64,000 bases of DNA from Halobacillus sp. Marseille-P3879 (GCF_900240285.1 NZ_OESS01000001.1:62001-126000); one strand, 5' to 3'; shown: positions 8,074 through 16,533, numbered from the stretch's first letter. The notes: generated by a model from the sequence alone, not told the origin. Translations and numbers: made by a program.

Positions 8074-8847
8074 ATGGGCAGAGTAATTTCTATAGCCAAT
8101 CAGAAAGGCGGCGTAGGGAAAACTACGACAGCTGTAAATTTAAGTGCATGCCTCGCTTACTTAGAACACAGAGTTTTACTCGTTGATATAGATCCCCAGG
8201 GAAATGCGACCAGTGGTGTAGGTGTTGAAAAAGGGGGAATTGACCAGTGCATTTATGATGTACTTGTAGACAGTGTCAGTGCAGAAGAAGTATGCACAAA
8301 AACAATGGTGCAGAATTTGGATGCGCTCCCTGCTACCATACAGCTTGCCGGTGCTGAAATTGAATTGGTGCCGACCATTTCCAGAGAAGTCAGGCTTAAA
8401 AAGGCGATTGATGAAGTGAGACACGAATACGATTACGTGATTATTGACTGCCCCCCGTCTCTGGGACTGTTAACGATCAATTCGTTAACGGCTTCCGATT
8501 CCGTGTTAATTCCCGTTCAATGTGAGTACTATGCTTTAGAAGGGCTGAGCCAGCTGTTAAACACGATCAGGCTTGTCCAAAAGCATTTAAATAAAAACCT
8601 TATGATTGAAGGTGTTTTATTAACAATGCTTGATGCGCGCACAAATCTAGGGATCCAAGTTATTGATGAAGTGAAAAAATACTTCCAGGAAAGAGTCTAT
8701 CAATCTATCATTCCCCGAAATGTCCGCTTAAGTGAAGCTCCCAGTCATGGAAAACCCATTATTTTGTATGATGCAAAGTCGCGTGGTGCTGAGGTTTATC
8801 TAGATCTAGCGAAGGAAGTGGTGTCTAATGGCGAGAGGGTTAGGTAA
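8074..8847 (+). CDS. soj: Chromosome partitioning ATPase Soj (ParA)
   Basis: A ParA/MinD-type ATPase that works with Spo0J in origin segregation and controls DnaA activity. The 257-residue protein starts MGRVISIANQ and has the deviant Walker A KGGVGKTT (residues 11-18, signature lysine K11), DIDPQGNATSG after it, and the Walker B-like VIIDCPPSLG. The ATG at 8074 has AGGTGG upstream and gives the normal ParA N-terminus. The last 20 bases overlap the spo0J start, so the two are coupled. Confidence 0.95.
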   Translation: MGRVISIANQKGGVGKTTTAVNLSACLAYLEHRVLLVDIDPQGNATSGVGVEKGGIDQCIYDVLVDSVSAEEVCTKTMVQNLDALPATIQLAGAEIELVPTISREVRLKKAIDEVRHEYDYVIIDCPPSLGLLTINSLTASDSVLIPVQCEYYALEGLSQLLNTIRLVQKHLNKNLMIEGVLLTMLDARTNLGIQVIDEVKKYFQERVYQSIIPRNVRLSEAPSHGKPIILYDAKSRGAEVYLDLAKEVVSNGERVR

Positions 8848-9670
8848 AGGTATTAACGCACTTTTTACAGATTTCAATGCTAAAGAGGAAGATCAGTTTC
8901 TGGAAGTGAAGGTGAAGGATTGCAGGCCTAATCCATACCAGCCCCGGAAGGAGTTTGCTGAGGAAGCCATTAAAGAGTTGTCGCAATCGATCCAGGAACA
9001 TGGGGTTCTTCAGCCTTTAATTGTACGCAAAAGCATTAAAGGTTATGAGATTGTTGCAGGAGAACGCCGCTACCGGGCTGCGAAAGAGGCAGATTTAGAG
9101 AAAGTTCCTGTCATTGTCAAGGAGATGACTGATGAGCAGATGATGGAGGTGGCGCTGCTGGAGAATCTGCAGCGGGAAAACCTCACTCCGATTGAGGAGG
9201 CTCAAGCCTACAAGAGTTTAATTCACACGTTAGAGGTGACTCAGGAGGTACTCGCCAAAAGGCTTGGCAAGAGCAGGTCTCACATCGCTAACTCGGTAAG
9301 GCTGCTTGGATTATCCCCTGAAGTCATTCAAAAAATTAATGACGGTACGTTGTCCATGGGACACGGACGTGCATTACTCGGATTAAAGGATCAAGACAAA
9401 TCCATGGCTGTTGTGGAACGGATTGAAGCTGAACGTTTAAATGTAAGACAAACTGAAAAGCTGATTACAGAATTAAACGAACGGAAAACAAAGAAAAAAA
9501 CAAAGCCTCCAGAAAAAGATATATTTATTAAGGAAAGAGAAGAAACGTTGAAAGAGCGTCTCGGCACAGGTGTTACCATTCACCAGGGCAAGAAAAAAGG
9601 TAAGATTGAGATCGAGTTTTTTGACAATGAGGATCTGGAACGCATTTTAAATTGGCTGGATCACAAGTGA
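8828..9670 (+). CDS. spo0J: Chromosome partitioning protein Spo0J (ParB)
   Basis: A CTP-dependent ParB clamp that loads at parS, spreads, and recruits SMC. The 280-residue protein starts with the MARGLGKGINALF peptide that contacts Soj in family members. It has the CTP-binding GERRYRA motif, ENLQRENLTPIEEA, and the helix-turn-helix VLAKRLGKSRSHIANSVRLL; a C-terminal dimerisation domain completes the usual layout. It overlaps soj by 20 bases and has a terminator 17 bases after the stop. Three parS copies lie within 4.6 kb. Confidence 0.96.
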   Translation: MARGLGKGINALFTDFNAKEEDQFLEVKVKDCRPNPYQPRKEFAEEAIKELSQSIQEHGVLQPLIVRKSIKGYEIVAGERRYRAAKEADLEKVPVIVKEMTDEQMMEVALLENLQRENLTPIEEAQAYKSLIHTLEVTQEVLAKRLGKSRSHIANSVRLLGLSPEVIQKINDGTLSMGHGRALLGLKDQDKSMAVVERIEAERLNVRQTEKLITELNERKTKKKTKPPEKDIFIKEREETLKERLGTGVTIHQGKKKGKIEIEFFDNEDLERILNWLDHK

Positions 9671-9686
9671 TGGTTAAGATCACAGA

Positions 9687-9720
9687 AGACCTGGCAGGGA
9701 ATCCGTCCAGGTCTTTTGTT
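9687..9720 (+). terminator. Terminator after spo0J
   Basis: AGACCTGG (9687-9694) pairs with CCAGGTCT (9707-9714) followed by TTTGTTT. Confidence 0.8.
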
Positions 9721-9766
9721 TATGCCTGAGTCAATATTTCGAGCACGTTTTTAACGATTTACATAA

Positions 9767-9782
9767 TGTTTCACGTGAAACA
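9767..9782. promoter_or_regulatory. parS: parS site 3
   Basis: Perfect TGTTTCACGTGAAACA just downstream of the spo0J terminator and 20 bases before the DUF554 gene. Its last base overlaps an ATG that is not the real start of that gene. Confidence 0.97.
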
Positions 9783-9802
9783 TGAACATTGGAGAGAAAG
9801 CT

Positions 9803-10507
9803 ATGGCACTATTAGGAACAATTGTAAACGGAATTTGCATTATTATCGGAACGCTTCTAGGTTTGTTTTTCACAAAAATTCCTGAGCGGTTTAAAGAAAC
9901 AGTTATGAGCGGGGTTGGTTTAGCGGTTCTGTTAATTGGCTTACAAATGGGCTTTGAAACAGACAATATTGTTATTGTTTTGGTGAGTTTATTAACGGGA
10001 GCTATTATCGGTGAAGCTCTTCATTTAGAAGAAAGACTTGAATACATAGGACGCTGGATCGAGAGGAAATTCATTAAACCTGATCAGATGTCGACGATGG
10101 CCCAAGGGTTTATTACGGCTTCACTGATTTTTGGTATTGGAGCCATGTCGGTTATTGGAGCATTGGATGGAGGATTGCGTAACGATCACGAAATATTGAT
10201 TACTAAGGCGGTTATTGACGGATTTGTCGCATTAGTATTAACGTCAACGCTTGGGATCGGTGTCATTTTTTCTGTCATCCCTGTCGTTCTCTATCAGGGA
10301 TCGATTGCTTTGCTGGCCACCCAGATTAACCGCTGGATTCCGCAGGAAATGCTTGACCTTTTTATTGTGGAGATGACAGCCACGGGAGGACTTCTAATCG
10401 TGGCGCTAGGCTTAAATTTATTAAAGCTGACTAAGATACGTGTGGCCAATCTTCTTCCTTCTTTAATTATGGTGGGCTTAGTATTATATATTTCGCAGTT
10501 ATTTTAA
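9803..10507 (+). CDS. DUF554 (YdfK/YqgA-type) membrane protein
   Basis: A 234-residue polytopic membrane protein with at least six hydrophobic segments. The opening LGTIVNGICIIIGTLLGLF and the internal GFITASLIFGIGAMSVIGALDGGL are characteristic of the DUF554 family, predicted transporters of unknown substrate. The ATG at 9803 has GGAG 8 bases upstream; the ATG at 9782 belongs to parS. It converges on yyaC with a shared terminator. Confidence 0.85.
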   Translation: MALLGTIVNGICIIIGTLLGLFFTKIPERFKETVMSGVGLAVLLIGLQMGFETDNIVIVLVSLLTGAIIGEALHLEERLEYIGRWIERKFIKPDQMSTMAQGFITASLIFGIGAMSVIGALDGGLRNDHEILITKAVIDGFVALVLTSTLGIGVIFSVIPVVLYQGSIALLATQINRWIPQEMLDLFIVEMTATGGLLIVALGLNLLKLTKIRVANLLPSLIMVGLVLYISQLF

Positions 10508-10545
10508 CAGCAGTGAGGGGGCAAATCTCTCATTGCTGTTTTTTT
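10507..10545. terminator. Bidirectional terminator, DUF554 gene / yyaC
   Basis: ACAGCAGTGAG (10507-10517) pairs with CTCATTGCTGT (10529-10539) with one G-T pair, followed by a T-run on the + strand. Confidence 0.8.
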
Positions 10546-11144
10546 GTTGCGGCCAGAAAGTTCTGATAGGGCTGATTTTTAAATCGCTCATTCATACGTT
10601 TGGCTTCTGTTAACCGAAGGGAGGCTGCTATTTTTGCTGCCATATTCATCACTAAGTGCAGTCGTGTATTTTGCAGCACGACGTATTCCATGAACCCGCC
10701 TACGTTTACTAATCCGCTTATATGATAGTCCCCCACAGCAGGTAAATTCTTGTTCAGAGCGGCACCAGGTGTAAGGGCTCCGCGTCCAAAAACGACAGAT
10801 CCAATAGAAGCTTTTTTTCCAAGGCAAGCATCGATCGCAAGTATAGTCGGCTTAGGGTGCAGACGCTGGATCGATTGCATCGTTTCACTTAAGTTTAAAG
10901 CGTGCACAGGTTCTTCCAGCGTTCCGTAAATGTGAAAGCTTTGCATCGCCTGATCGCGCAGCATCGAACCGACTAACGGACCTAAAGCATCTCCTGTGGA
11001 ACGATCGGTCCCGATGCATACGATAATAACGTTCCGCTCCACGGGCAGCACTTCATACAAACAATCGCTCAGCTGTTCACACATGAATGGATCATCGGAT
11101 TGAAAACGGTGCTCGTTTTTTGAAAACTTGTCCTTCCTATTCAT
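10530..11144 (-). CDS. yyaC: Spore protease YyaC family
   Basis: This 204-residue protein matches YyaC (DUF1256), a sporulation protein with a fold related to germination and hydrogenase-maturation proteases. Visible motifs are VIIVCIGTDRSTGDALGPLVG near residue 45, ILAIDACLG with the second conserved acidic residue, and the late VGDYHISGLVNVGGFMEYVVLQNTRL segment. The ATG at 11144 has GTGGAGGAG upstream; an earlier ATG at 11162 lies inside that region. The spo0J-adjacent position is the same as in Bacillus. Its substrate is unknown. Confidence 0.9.
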   Translation of the reverse strand: MNRKDKFSKNEHRFQSDDPFMCEQLSDCLYEVLPVERNVIIVCIGTDRSTGDALGPLVGSMLRDQAMQSFHIYGTLEEPVHALNLSETMQSIQRLHPKPTILAIDACLGKKASIGSVVFGRGALTPGAALNKNLPAVGDYHISGLVNVGGFMEYVVLQNTRLHLVMNMAAKIAASLRLTEAKRMNERFKNQPYQNFLAATKKQQ

Positions 11145-11238
11145 AGCTTCTCCTCCACACACATATTAGTAACAGTATATAAAGCCGTTAGAATTTCTAT
11201 ACGTAGCAAATACATAGAGTAAGGGAGCGGTTCTTACA

Positions 11239-12255
11239 ATGATGTCAGGATTGAAGTGGATGTTCTTAATTATTGGAACAATGATCGGTGCAGGCTACGC
11301 TTCTGGCCGGGAGCTTTGGCAGTTTTTTGGACAAGACAGCAGTCTGGCCATTCTTCTTTTTACTCTTATGTTTATGATTTGCTGTGGTTCGATTATGAGC
11401 ATAAGCTTTGAACAGCAGACCGGTCATTATCTGCCTGTATTACGGAGGATCGTAGGCAGACATTTGACAGGGATCTATGACTGGATGATTATTGTGTATT
11501 TGTTTACGACGACTGTAATTATGCTGGCAGGCAGCGGGGCTACTTTAGAAGCTTTCAACTTGTCCTACCGCCTGGGCGTTTTAGCCATCGCCATACCTCT
11601 CATCCTGCTGTTTATATGGGATATAAAAGGGATCGTTGCTGTAAACAGTCTCATTCTTCCCTTATTAATAGGTGGATTATTGTTTATATTGCTGCTGTTT
11701 ATTACGGATCAGAAGCTTTCCTTATTTGGTCACCTGCATGAGACAAGCAATTGGTTATCAGCATTTCCATTTACCGCTTTAAATGTTCTTCCGTTAATTG
11801 CAGTCCTCGGGGCGATCGGCAACCGGATGACGAGTAAAAAAGAAGTATGGGTGGCAAGCATCGGCAGCGGGGCCGTGCTGGGAGCGGTTTCGTTTTTGTA
11901 CAACAGCAGTTTAATTCAGATTGCAGATGAAATCCTCGTTTATGAAATTCCTTTGTTCGCCATTCTTCAGCATTATCCTTACTCGATTATGGTATTTATG
12001 TCGGTTATGATGTGGATTGCTATTTTTACAACGGCGGCATCAGGGACGTTGGGGCTGGTGACGAGATTTCGGGATTATTGGGACCAGCCGCTATGGATTG
12101 TAGCTTTTGGGATTATAGCCATTATGCTTCCGTTTACATCTTTTGGTTTTTCAACCCTTATCGAATATCTTTATCCTTTATATGGATTGCTTAATTTGTA
12201 CGTCTTATTGTCTCTGCTCATTTATCCGGTTGTACATCGATTTAAAATCAGCTGA
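11239..12255 (+). CDS. YkvI-family membrane protein (APC-like)
   Basis: A 338-residue integral membrane protein with about ten hydrophobic helices. The first helix contains the broken-helix motif GTMIGAGYASGRELWQFFG (about residues 14-32), typical of the YkvI branch of amino-acid/polyamine/organocation-type carriers. Two ATGs lie at the start (11239 and 11242); the ribosome-binding site AAGGGAG fits either. The substrate is unknown. It is divergent from yyaC and followed by an MscS channel gene. Confidence 0.78.
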   Translation: MMSGLKWMFLIIGTMIGAGYASGRELWQFFGQDSSLAILLFTLMFMICCGSIMSISFEQQTGHYLPVLRRIVGRHLTGIYDWMIIVYLFTTTVIMLAGSGATLEAFNLSYRLGVLAIAIPLILLFIWDIKGIVAVNSLILPLLIGGLLFILLLFITDQKLSLFGHLHETSNWLSAFPFTALNVLPLIAVLGAIGNRMTSKKEVWVASIGSGAVLGAVSFLYNSSLIQIADEILVYEIPLFAILQHYPYSIMVFMSVMMWIAIFTTAASGTLGLVTRFRDYWDQPLWIVAFGIIAIMLPFTSFGFSTLIEYLYPLYGLLNLYVLLSLLIYPVVHRFKIS

Positions 12256-12301
12256 AAACCTGTTAAAATAGACCTCAGAATATGAGAGGCAGGGGAGAGC
12301 T

Positions 12302-13198
12302 GTGGAGGATGCTTTAACACAATGGGATGAAGCTGTAGACTATATTACTGGACCGGAGTTATGGTTTACGATTGGACAGGGTGCTTTAAAGATTATCGCC
12401 ATCTTAATTATTTCCTACTTAATTATTAAAGTAGGCAACCGGGTGATCTCCCAGTTTTTCGCCAGGCGCAGAGAGGGTCCTTTCTCCATTACGGAACGAA
12501 GAGAAGCGACGCTGAAAAAACTCATTATTAACGCTTTAACCTACGTGGTTTATTTCACTGCGTTTATTATGATTTTAGAAACGTTTACTCTCGATATCGG
12601 GGCTTTATTAGCAGGAGCTGGAATTGCCGGGCTGGCCATTGGTTTTGGAGCCCAGAACCTCGTTCGCGACATTATCAGCGGTTTTTTTATCATCTTTGAG
12701 GACCAATTTTCTGTGGGTGACTATATACTTGCTTCCGGGGTCGAAGGGATTGTGGAAGAAGTAGGGATTCGCACGTGCAAAATTAAAGGATTTACCGGTG
12801 AAGTGCATATTCTGCCCAATGGCAATGTGACGCAGGTCACCAACTACTCGATTCATAATAGTTTTGCTATAGTAGATGTAAGCATTGCTTATGAAGAGAA
12901 CATTGAAAAGGCGGAACAGGTGATCGCTGACCTGCTTGAAGAACTTCCTGACCGGTATCCTGAAATGATTACGGTGCCTGAACTGCTTGGTGTGCAGAAC
13001 CTGGCCGCTTCTGAAGTGGTCATTCGGATCATGGCAGAAGTTGAACCGATGGAGCATTTCTCCATGTCACGCGCGATTCGCAAAGAAGTGAAGAACCGTC
13101 TCGATATGGAAGGCATCGAGATTCCATTCCCTCGCCTGGTGATGTATTCCCGTCATGAAGAAGAGACGGCACAAGAGCCATCAAAAACAGGAGGTTAA
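12302..13198 (+). CDS. MscS-family small-conductance mechanosensitive channel
   Basis: A 298-residue channel that releases solutes on hypo-osmotic shock, which suits a halophile. It has two N-terminal helices, then the pore-lining TM3 with the Gly/Ala pattern GALLAGAGIAGLAIGFGAQNL (about 101-121). The beta-domain follows with DQFSVGDYI and the ILPNGNVTQVTNYS signature, and then an alpha/beta C-terminal domain. The GTG start is 5 bases after AGGGGAG. The DUF951 gene follows by 4 bases. Confidence 0.93.
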   Translation: MEDALTQWDEAVDYITGPELWFTIGQGALKIIAILIISYLIIKVGNRVISQFFARRREGPFSITERREATLKKLIINALTYVVYFTAFIMILETFTLDIGALLAGAGIAGLAIGFGAQNLVRDIISGFFIIFEDQFSVGDYILASGVEGIVEEVGIRTCKIKGFTGEVHILPNGNVTQVTNYSIHNSFAIVDVSIAYEENIEKAEQVIADLLEELPDRYPEMITVPELLGVQNLAASEVVIRIMAEVEPMEHFSMSRAIRKEVKNRLDMEGIEIPFPRLVMYSRHEEETAQEPSKTGG

Positions 13199-13202
13199 CC
13201 AA

Positions 13203-13403
13203 ATGGTGGAGAAAACCTATGAATTAAACGATGTAGTACAAATGAAAAAAGCTCATCCATGCGGGGAGAATCGCTGGAAGATTATTCGTATGGGCGCGGA
13301 CATTCGGATAAAGTGCGAGGGCTGCGGACACAGTGTCATGATCCCTCGTAAAAAATTCGAATCCAAGCTGAAAAAAGTGATCGAAAAAAATGAAGCAAAG
13401 TAA
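13203..13403 (+). CDS. DUF951 family protein
   Basis: A 66-residue member of DUF951, found next to mscS/ychF in many Firmicutes. It has the core ELNDVVQMKKAHPCGENRWKIIRMGADIRIKC.GC, and the spaced cysteines (C23, C43, C46) could bind a metal. The ATG at 13203 follows AGGAGG at 7 bases; a longer frame runs back into mscS and is not used. Function unknown. Confidence 0.9.
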   Translation: MVEKTYELNDVVQMKKAHPCGENRWKIIRMGADIRIKCEGCGHSVMIPRKKFESKLKKVIEKNEAK

Positions 13404-13460
13404 CATTTTTCGGGAATAGGACTCCTTCATTTTTCAGAATTTAATAAGGGAAATGAGAAA

Positions 13461-13488
13461 AACAGGCTCTATGAGGAGCTTGTTTTTT
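13461..13488 (+). terminator. Terminator after the mscS-DUF951 unit
   Basis: AACAGGCTC (13461-13469) pairs with GAGCTTGTT (13476-13484), one G-T wobble, followed by T's. Confidence 0.7.
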
Positions 13489-13502
13489 ACTTTTTGTATA
13501 GG

Positions 13503-13531
13503 TTGTTATTTTTTTGTGTAGTATCTATAAT
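13503..13531 (+). promoter_or_regulatory. Sigma-A promoter of ychF
   Basis: TTGTTA at 13503-13508, a 17-base spacer and a perfect TATAAT at 13526-13531. It follows the previous terminator and lies 52 bases before the ychF start. Confidence 0.65.
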
Positions 13532-13582
13532 TGGTATGACCAACATACATGTATGGAAATCCTTAAGGAGTGGAAGTTTTAT

Positions 13583-14680
13583 ATGGCACTAACAGCTGGA
13601 ATCGTAGGCTTGCCGAACGTCGGTAAATCTACTTTATTTAATGCAATTACACAGGCAGGAGCTTTATCTGCAAACTATCCGTTTGCTACGATCGATCCTA
13701 ACGTTGGGATCGTAGAAGTACCAGACTACCGTCTGCAGAAGCTTACTGAACTGGTTAATCCGAAAAAAACAGTACCGACAGCTTTTGAATTTACGGATAT
13801 AGCAGGGATCGTTAAAGGGGCAAGCAAAGGGGAAGGACTGGGCAACCAATTCTTATCCCACATTCGTCAGGTGGATGCCATCTGTCATGTCGTGCGGGCC
13901 TTTGAAGATGAAAATATTACGCACGTCTCAGGTCAGGTGGATCCCATTTCAGATATTGAAACAATTAATCTGGAGTTAATCTTAGCCGACCTTGAAACTG
14001 TTTCGAAGCGGATCGACCGCGTGGCTAAAATGGCACGTCAAAAGGACAAGGATGCCCTGGCCGAGTATGCTGTTCTTGAAAAAGTGAAAGAAGCGCTGGA
14101 AAATGAAACACCTGCTCGTGCCGTGGAATTTTCTGATGATCAGCAGAAGATTGTAAAAGGCCTTCATTTGCTGACGTCTAAGCCGATTCTATATGTAGCG
14201 AACGTAAGTGAAGATGAGATTGGCGAGGAAGACAACGATCAGGTAAAGCAGATTCGTGAATTTGCCGCTAACGAGAACGCTGAAGTGATCGTGGTATGCG
14301 CTAAAATTGAGGCAGAAATTGCGGAACTGGATGGAGAAGAAAAGGAAGAATTCTTAGAAGATCTGGGCATTGCTGAATCTGGTCTTGATCAGCTGATTAA
14401 AGCGACGTACAACCTTCTTGGGCTTGCGACTTACTTTACAGCAGGAGAGCAGGAAGTACGCGCCTGGACGTTTAAGGAAGGGATGACAGCTCCTCAGTGT
14501 GCGGGTATTATTCATACAGACTTTGAACGCGGCTTTATTCGTGCAGAAACGGTCTCTTATGAAGATTTAGTAGACGCGGGGACTATGGGGACAGCGAGAG
14601 AACGTGGACGAGTACGCCTTGAAGGTAAAGAGTATTTAGTGAAAGATGGCGACGTGATTCATTTCCGTTTTAACGTATAA
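13583..14680 (+). CDS. ychF: Redox-regulated ribosome-associated ATPase YchF/OLA1
   Basis: An Obg-family P-loop protein of 366 residues that prefers ATP. It starts MALTAGIVGLPNVGKST, with G1 at residues 9-17, then the G3 DIAGIVKGASKGEGLGNQFL. A coiled-coil follows, and then a C-terminal TGS domain ending GDVIHFRFNV. The ATG at 13583 has AAGGAG upstream; the longer frame runs back past the promoter. Position upstream of rpsF-ssb-rpsR is conserved in Bacillus. It acts on the ribosome and in stress; its exact role is not settled. Confidence 0.96.
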   Translation: MALTAGIVGLPNVGKSTLFNAITQAGALSANYPFATIDPNVGIVEVPDYRLQKLTELVNPKKTVPTAFEFTDIAGIVKGASKGEGLGNQFLSHIRQVDAICHVVRAFEDENITHVSGQVDPISDIETINLELILADLETVSKRIDRVAKMARQKDKDALAEYAVLEKVKEALENETPARAVEFSDDQQKIVKGLHLLTSKPILYVANVSEDEIGEEDNDQVKQIREFAANENAEVIVVCAKIEAEIAELDGEEKEEFLEDLGIAESGLDQLIKATYNLLGLATYFTAGEQEVRAWTFKEGMTAPQCAGIIHTDFERGFIRAETVSYEDLVDAGTMGTARERGRVRLEGKEYLVKDGDVIHFRFNV

Positions 14681-14702
14681 GCGAGGATCTCTCCGTTAAC
14701 TA

Positions 14703-14731
14703 TTGTTTTTATAATAGAGTTTTGATATAAT
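14703..14731 (+). promoter_or_regulatory. Sigma-A promoter of rpsF-ssb-rpsR
   Basis: TTGTTT at 14703-14708, 17-base spacer and TATAAT at 14726-14731, about 90 bases ahead of rpsF. Confidence 0.65.
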
Positions 14732-14749
14732 ACAACATTGTGAGTAATT

Positions 14750-14820
14750 AAAGTTGAATTACTCCTTGCTCCTTCCGAATTGGAGGAGGAGCCGTTAAGT
14801 CCACAAGGAGGTGAATACGG
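14750..14820 (+). ncRNA. Candidate S6:S18 ribosomal-protein leader
   Basis: The leader of rpsF can fold: CTCC segments at 14762-14775 pair with the GGAGGAGGAG at 14781-14790, and CCG trinucleotides lie in the loop (14777-14779) and after the stem (14792-14794). Bacterial rpsF leaders bind the S6:S18 complex through a CCG-containing bulge to repress the operon. The match was judged by eye only; the exact bulge geometry is uncertain. Confidence 0.4.
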
Positions 14821-15111
14821 ATGAGAAACTATGAAATTATGTACATCATCCGCCCAGATATCGAGGAGGAAGCCAAATCAACAGTAGTTGATCGTTTCAG
14901 CGGCATTCTTACTGATAACGGTGCGGAAATCGAAGAAGTTAAAGAAGTTGGCAAGCGTCGTCTTGCATACGAAATTAACGACTATCGTGATGGCATTTAT
15001 GTTACAATTAACTTCAAAGGCGATCGTGAAGCTATCAACGAATTCGACCGTCAAGCGAAGTTCTCTGATGACGTAATTCGTCATATCGCTGTACGTGAAG
15101 ATGATCAATAA
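14821..15111 (+). CDS. rpsF: 30S ribosomal protein S6
   Basis: A 96-residue ribosomal protein that pairs with S18 on the small-subunit platform. It opens [17 protein letters not shown] and has the [18 protein letters not shown] segment. The ATG has AAGGAGGTG upstream. It is the first gene of the rpsF-ssb-rpsR operon, with a putative autoregulatory leader. Confidence 0.98.
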   Translation: MRNYEIMYIIRPDIEEEAKSTVVDRFSGILTDNGAEIEEVKEVGKRRLAYEINDYRDGIYVTINFKGDREAINEFDRQAKFSDDVIRHIAVREDDQ

Positions 15112-15123
15112 GGAGTGGTTCTG

Positions 15124-15591
15124 ATGTTAAATCGTGTCGTTTTGGTCGGCAGATTAACGAGGGATCCGGATTTACGCTATACGCCAAACGGAGTAGCTGT
15201 TGCCAACTTCACTCTTGCTGTGAATCGTCCTTTCTCCAACAATCAAGGAGATCGGGATGCCGATTTTATCAACTGTGTCGTTTGGAGACGAGCAGCTGAA
15301 AACCTCGCTAACTTTATGAACAAAGGCAGTCTTGTCGGAGTAGACGGACGATTACAGTCCCGCAGCTTTGACAATCAGGAAGGCAAGCGTGTGTTTGTAA
15401 CAGAAGTTGTTGCTGACAGCGTACAGTTCCTTGAGTCAAAAGGCGGTTCTTCACAAGGTGGAGGCGGCCAGCAAGGATTCCAGCCAAATCAGAATCAACA
15501 GCCTAACTATAACAACAACAATAATAATGAGGATCCTTTCGCAGACAAAGGTGAACCTATTGATATTTCCGATGATGATTTACCATTTTAA
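15124..15591 (+). CDS. ssb: Single-stranded DNA-binding protein
   Basis: An essential homotetrameric SSB that coats single-stranded DNA in replication and repair. The 155-residue protein has the OB fold ([23 protein letters not shown] ... [15 protein letters not shown]), then a Gln/Asn/Gly-rich flexible linker (about 110-140), then the acidic tip DISDDDLPF that docks partner proteins. The ATG at 15124 gives the family N-terminus; an in-frame GTG three codons upstream is not used. GGAGTGG precedes it. Confidence 0.97.
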   Translation: MLNRVVLVGRLTRDPDLRYTPNGVAVANFTLAVNRPFSNNQGDRDADFINCVVWRRAAENLANFMNKGSLVGVDGRLQSRSFDNQEGKRVFVTEVVADSVQFLESKGGSSQGGGGQQGFQPNQNQQPNYNNNNNNEDPFADKGEPIDISDDDLPF

Positions 15592-15615
15592 TCAAATGTA
15601 AGGAGGGAAAGCCAT

Positions 15616-15843
15616 ATGGCACGTCGTGGACGCGGTAAACGTAAAAAGGTGTGTTTCTTCACAGCGAACGGAATTACACACATCGATTACAAAGATACTG
15701 ACTTGCTAAGACGTTTCATTTCCGACCGTGGAAAGATTCTTCCTCGTCGCGTAACTGGAACTTCTGCTAAGTACCAACGTAAATTGACTAAAGCGATCAA
15801 ACGCTCTCGTCAAATGGCTCTTTTGCCATACTCTGCTGAATAA
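15616..15843 (+). CDS. rpsR: 30S ribosomal protein S18
   Basis: A 75-residue, very basic ribosomal protein with [25 protein letters not shown] as the family core. It opens [15 protein letters not shown], with one cysteine only, so it is the zinc-independent form. Its ribosome-binding site AGGAGGG is strong. It is the last gene of the operon, and a bidirectional terminator follows. Confidence 0.98.
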   Translation: MARRGRGKRKKVCFFTANGITHIDYKDTDLLRRFISDRGKILPRRVTGTSAKYQRKLTKAIKRSRQMALLPYSAE

Positions 15844-15852
15844 CAGCAGACG

Positions 15853-15892
15853 AAAAAGCCTTGAAGTCTACGATAGACTTCAAGGCTTTTTT
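15853..15892. terminator. Bidirectional terminator, rpsR / nsrR
   Basis: AAAAAGCCTTGAAGTCTA and its complement (15853-15870 and 15874-15891) form an 18-bp stem with a 3-nt loop and A/T flanks, so it works both ways. Confidence 0.92.
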
Positions 15893-16330
15893 CTATTTCA
15901 TATCCATTAATGCCTGGAGCTCATCTTTGTTGGAGAGCAGGTCTTCAAGCGTGTATTCATCAAGAACTTTTAAAAAGGCATACAAGGCATCGTTGAGGAT
16001 GTGCTTCAATTTGCAGGCAGGTGTAATAACGCAGTAATTGGTATCACGATCAAAGCACTCGAGCAGGTGAAAATCGTCTTCCATCGCGCGCACGACATAG
16101 CCGATATTGATCTCTTTTGGATGCTTTGCTAATTTAATGCCCCCGCTCCGTCCTCTAATCGTTTCTAACATTCCCAGTTTATTCAGCTGGTGAATGATCT
16201 TTCCTAAATGATTTTCAGAGATATGAAAAACCTTTGAGATTTCTCCTTTGCTGGCCAGTTCACCATCGGGCTTTGAAGCCGTATAGATCATTACACGCAA
16301 TGCGTAATCCGTATATTTTTTTAATCTCAT
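15893..16330 (-). CDS. nsrR: Nitric-oxide sensor repressor NsrR (Rrf2 family)
   Basis: An Rrf2-family repressor with an [Fe-S] cluster that releases DNA when nitric oxide attacks it. The 145-residue protein starts MRLKKYTDYALRV, with the winged helix at about residues 25-65 and IRGRSGGIKLA as its wing. The cluster cysteines C92, C100 and C106 fall at the same positions as in B. subtilis NsrR. The ATG at 16330 has GAGGG 8 bases upstream; an in-frame ATG five codons earlier is less well placed. It is divergent from hmp, its expected target, which has two NsrR-type operators. Confidence 0.92.
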   Translation of the reverse strand: MRLKKYTDYALRVMIYTASKPDGELASKGEISKVFHISENHLGKIIHQLNKLGMLETIRGRSGGIKLAKHPKEINIGYVVRAMEDDFHLLECFDRDTNYCVITPACKLKHILNDALYAFLKVLDEYTLEDLLSNKDELQALMDMK

Positions 16331-16447
16331 AGGAATATCCCTCATTTAATAGATTGGTTACTTTCTATTCTATCATAGGGCTTCACAGCATGTCTTTCTT
16401 ATTGATTAGAAGCTTCTTCCATCAATGTACCAAATCTGTCACAAAAG

Positions 16448-16464
16448 ATGTATTTTAAATATTG
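16448..16464. promoter_or_regulatory. NsrR operator 1 (overlaps hmp -35)
   Basis: ATGTATTTTAAATATTG fits the Bacillus NsrR consensus ATRTATYTTAAATATAT at 15 of 17 positions. It reaches into the -35 element at 16462. Confidence 0.7.
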
Positions 16465-16491
16465 CTTTAAACGTGTAATTGTTTTTATAAT
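16462..16491 (+). promoter_or_regulatory. hmp promoter
   Basis: TTGCTT at 16462-16467, 18-base spacer and TATAAT at 16486-16491. It is flanked by both NsrR operators. Confidence 0.65.
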
Positions 16492-16516
16492 AAAGATGTA
16501 AAATAAATGCATCTTT
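16492..16516. promoter_or_regulatory. NsrR-like operator 2 (at transcription start)
   Basis: AAAGATG (16492-16498) and CATCTTT (16510-16516) are perfect inverted arms with AAATG before the second arm. This resembles the AAGATGYYTTT-AAARGCATCTT form known from enteric NsrR sites. It overlaps the expected +1. Confidence 0.55.
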
Positions 16517-16533
16517 AAAAAGGGGTTTTTACC

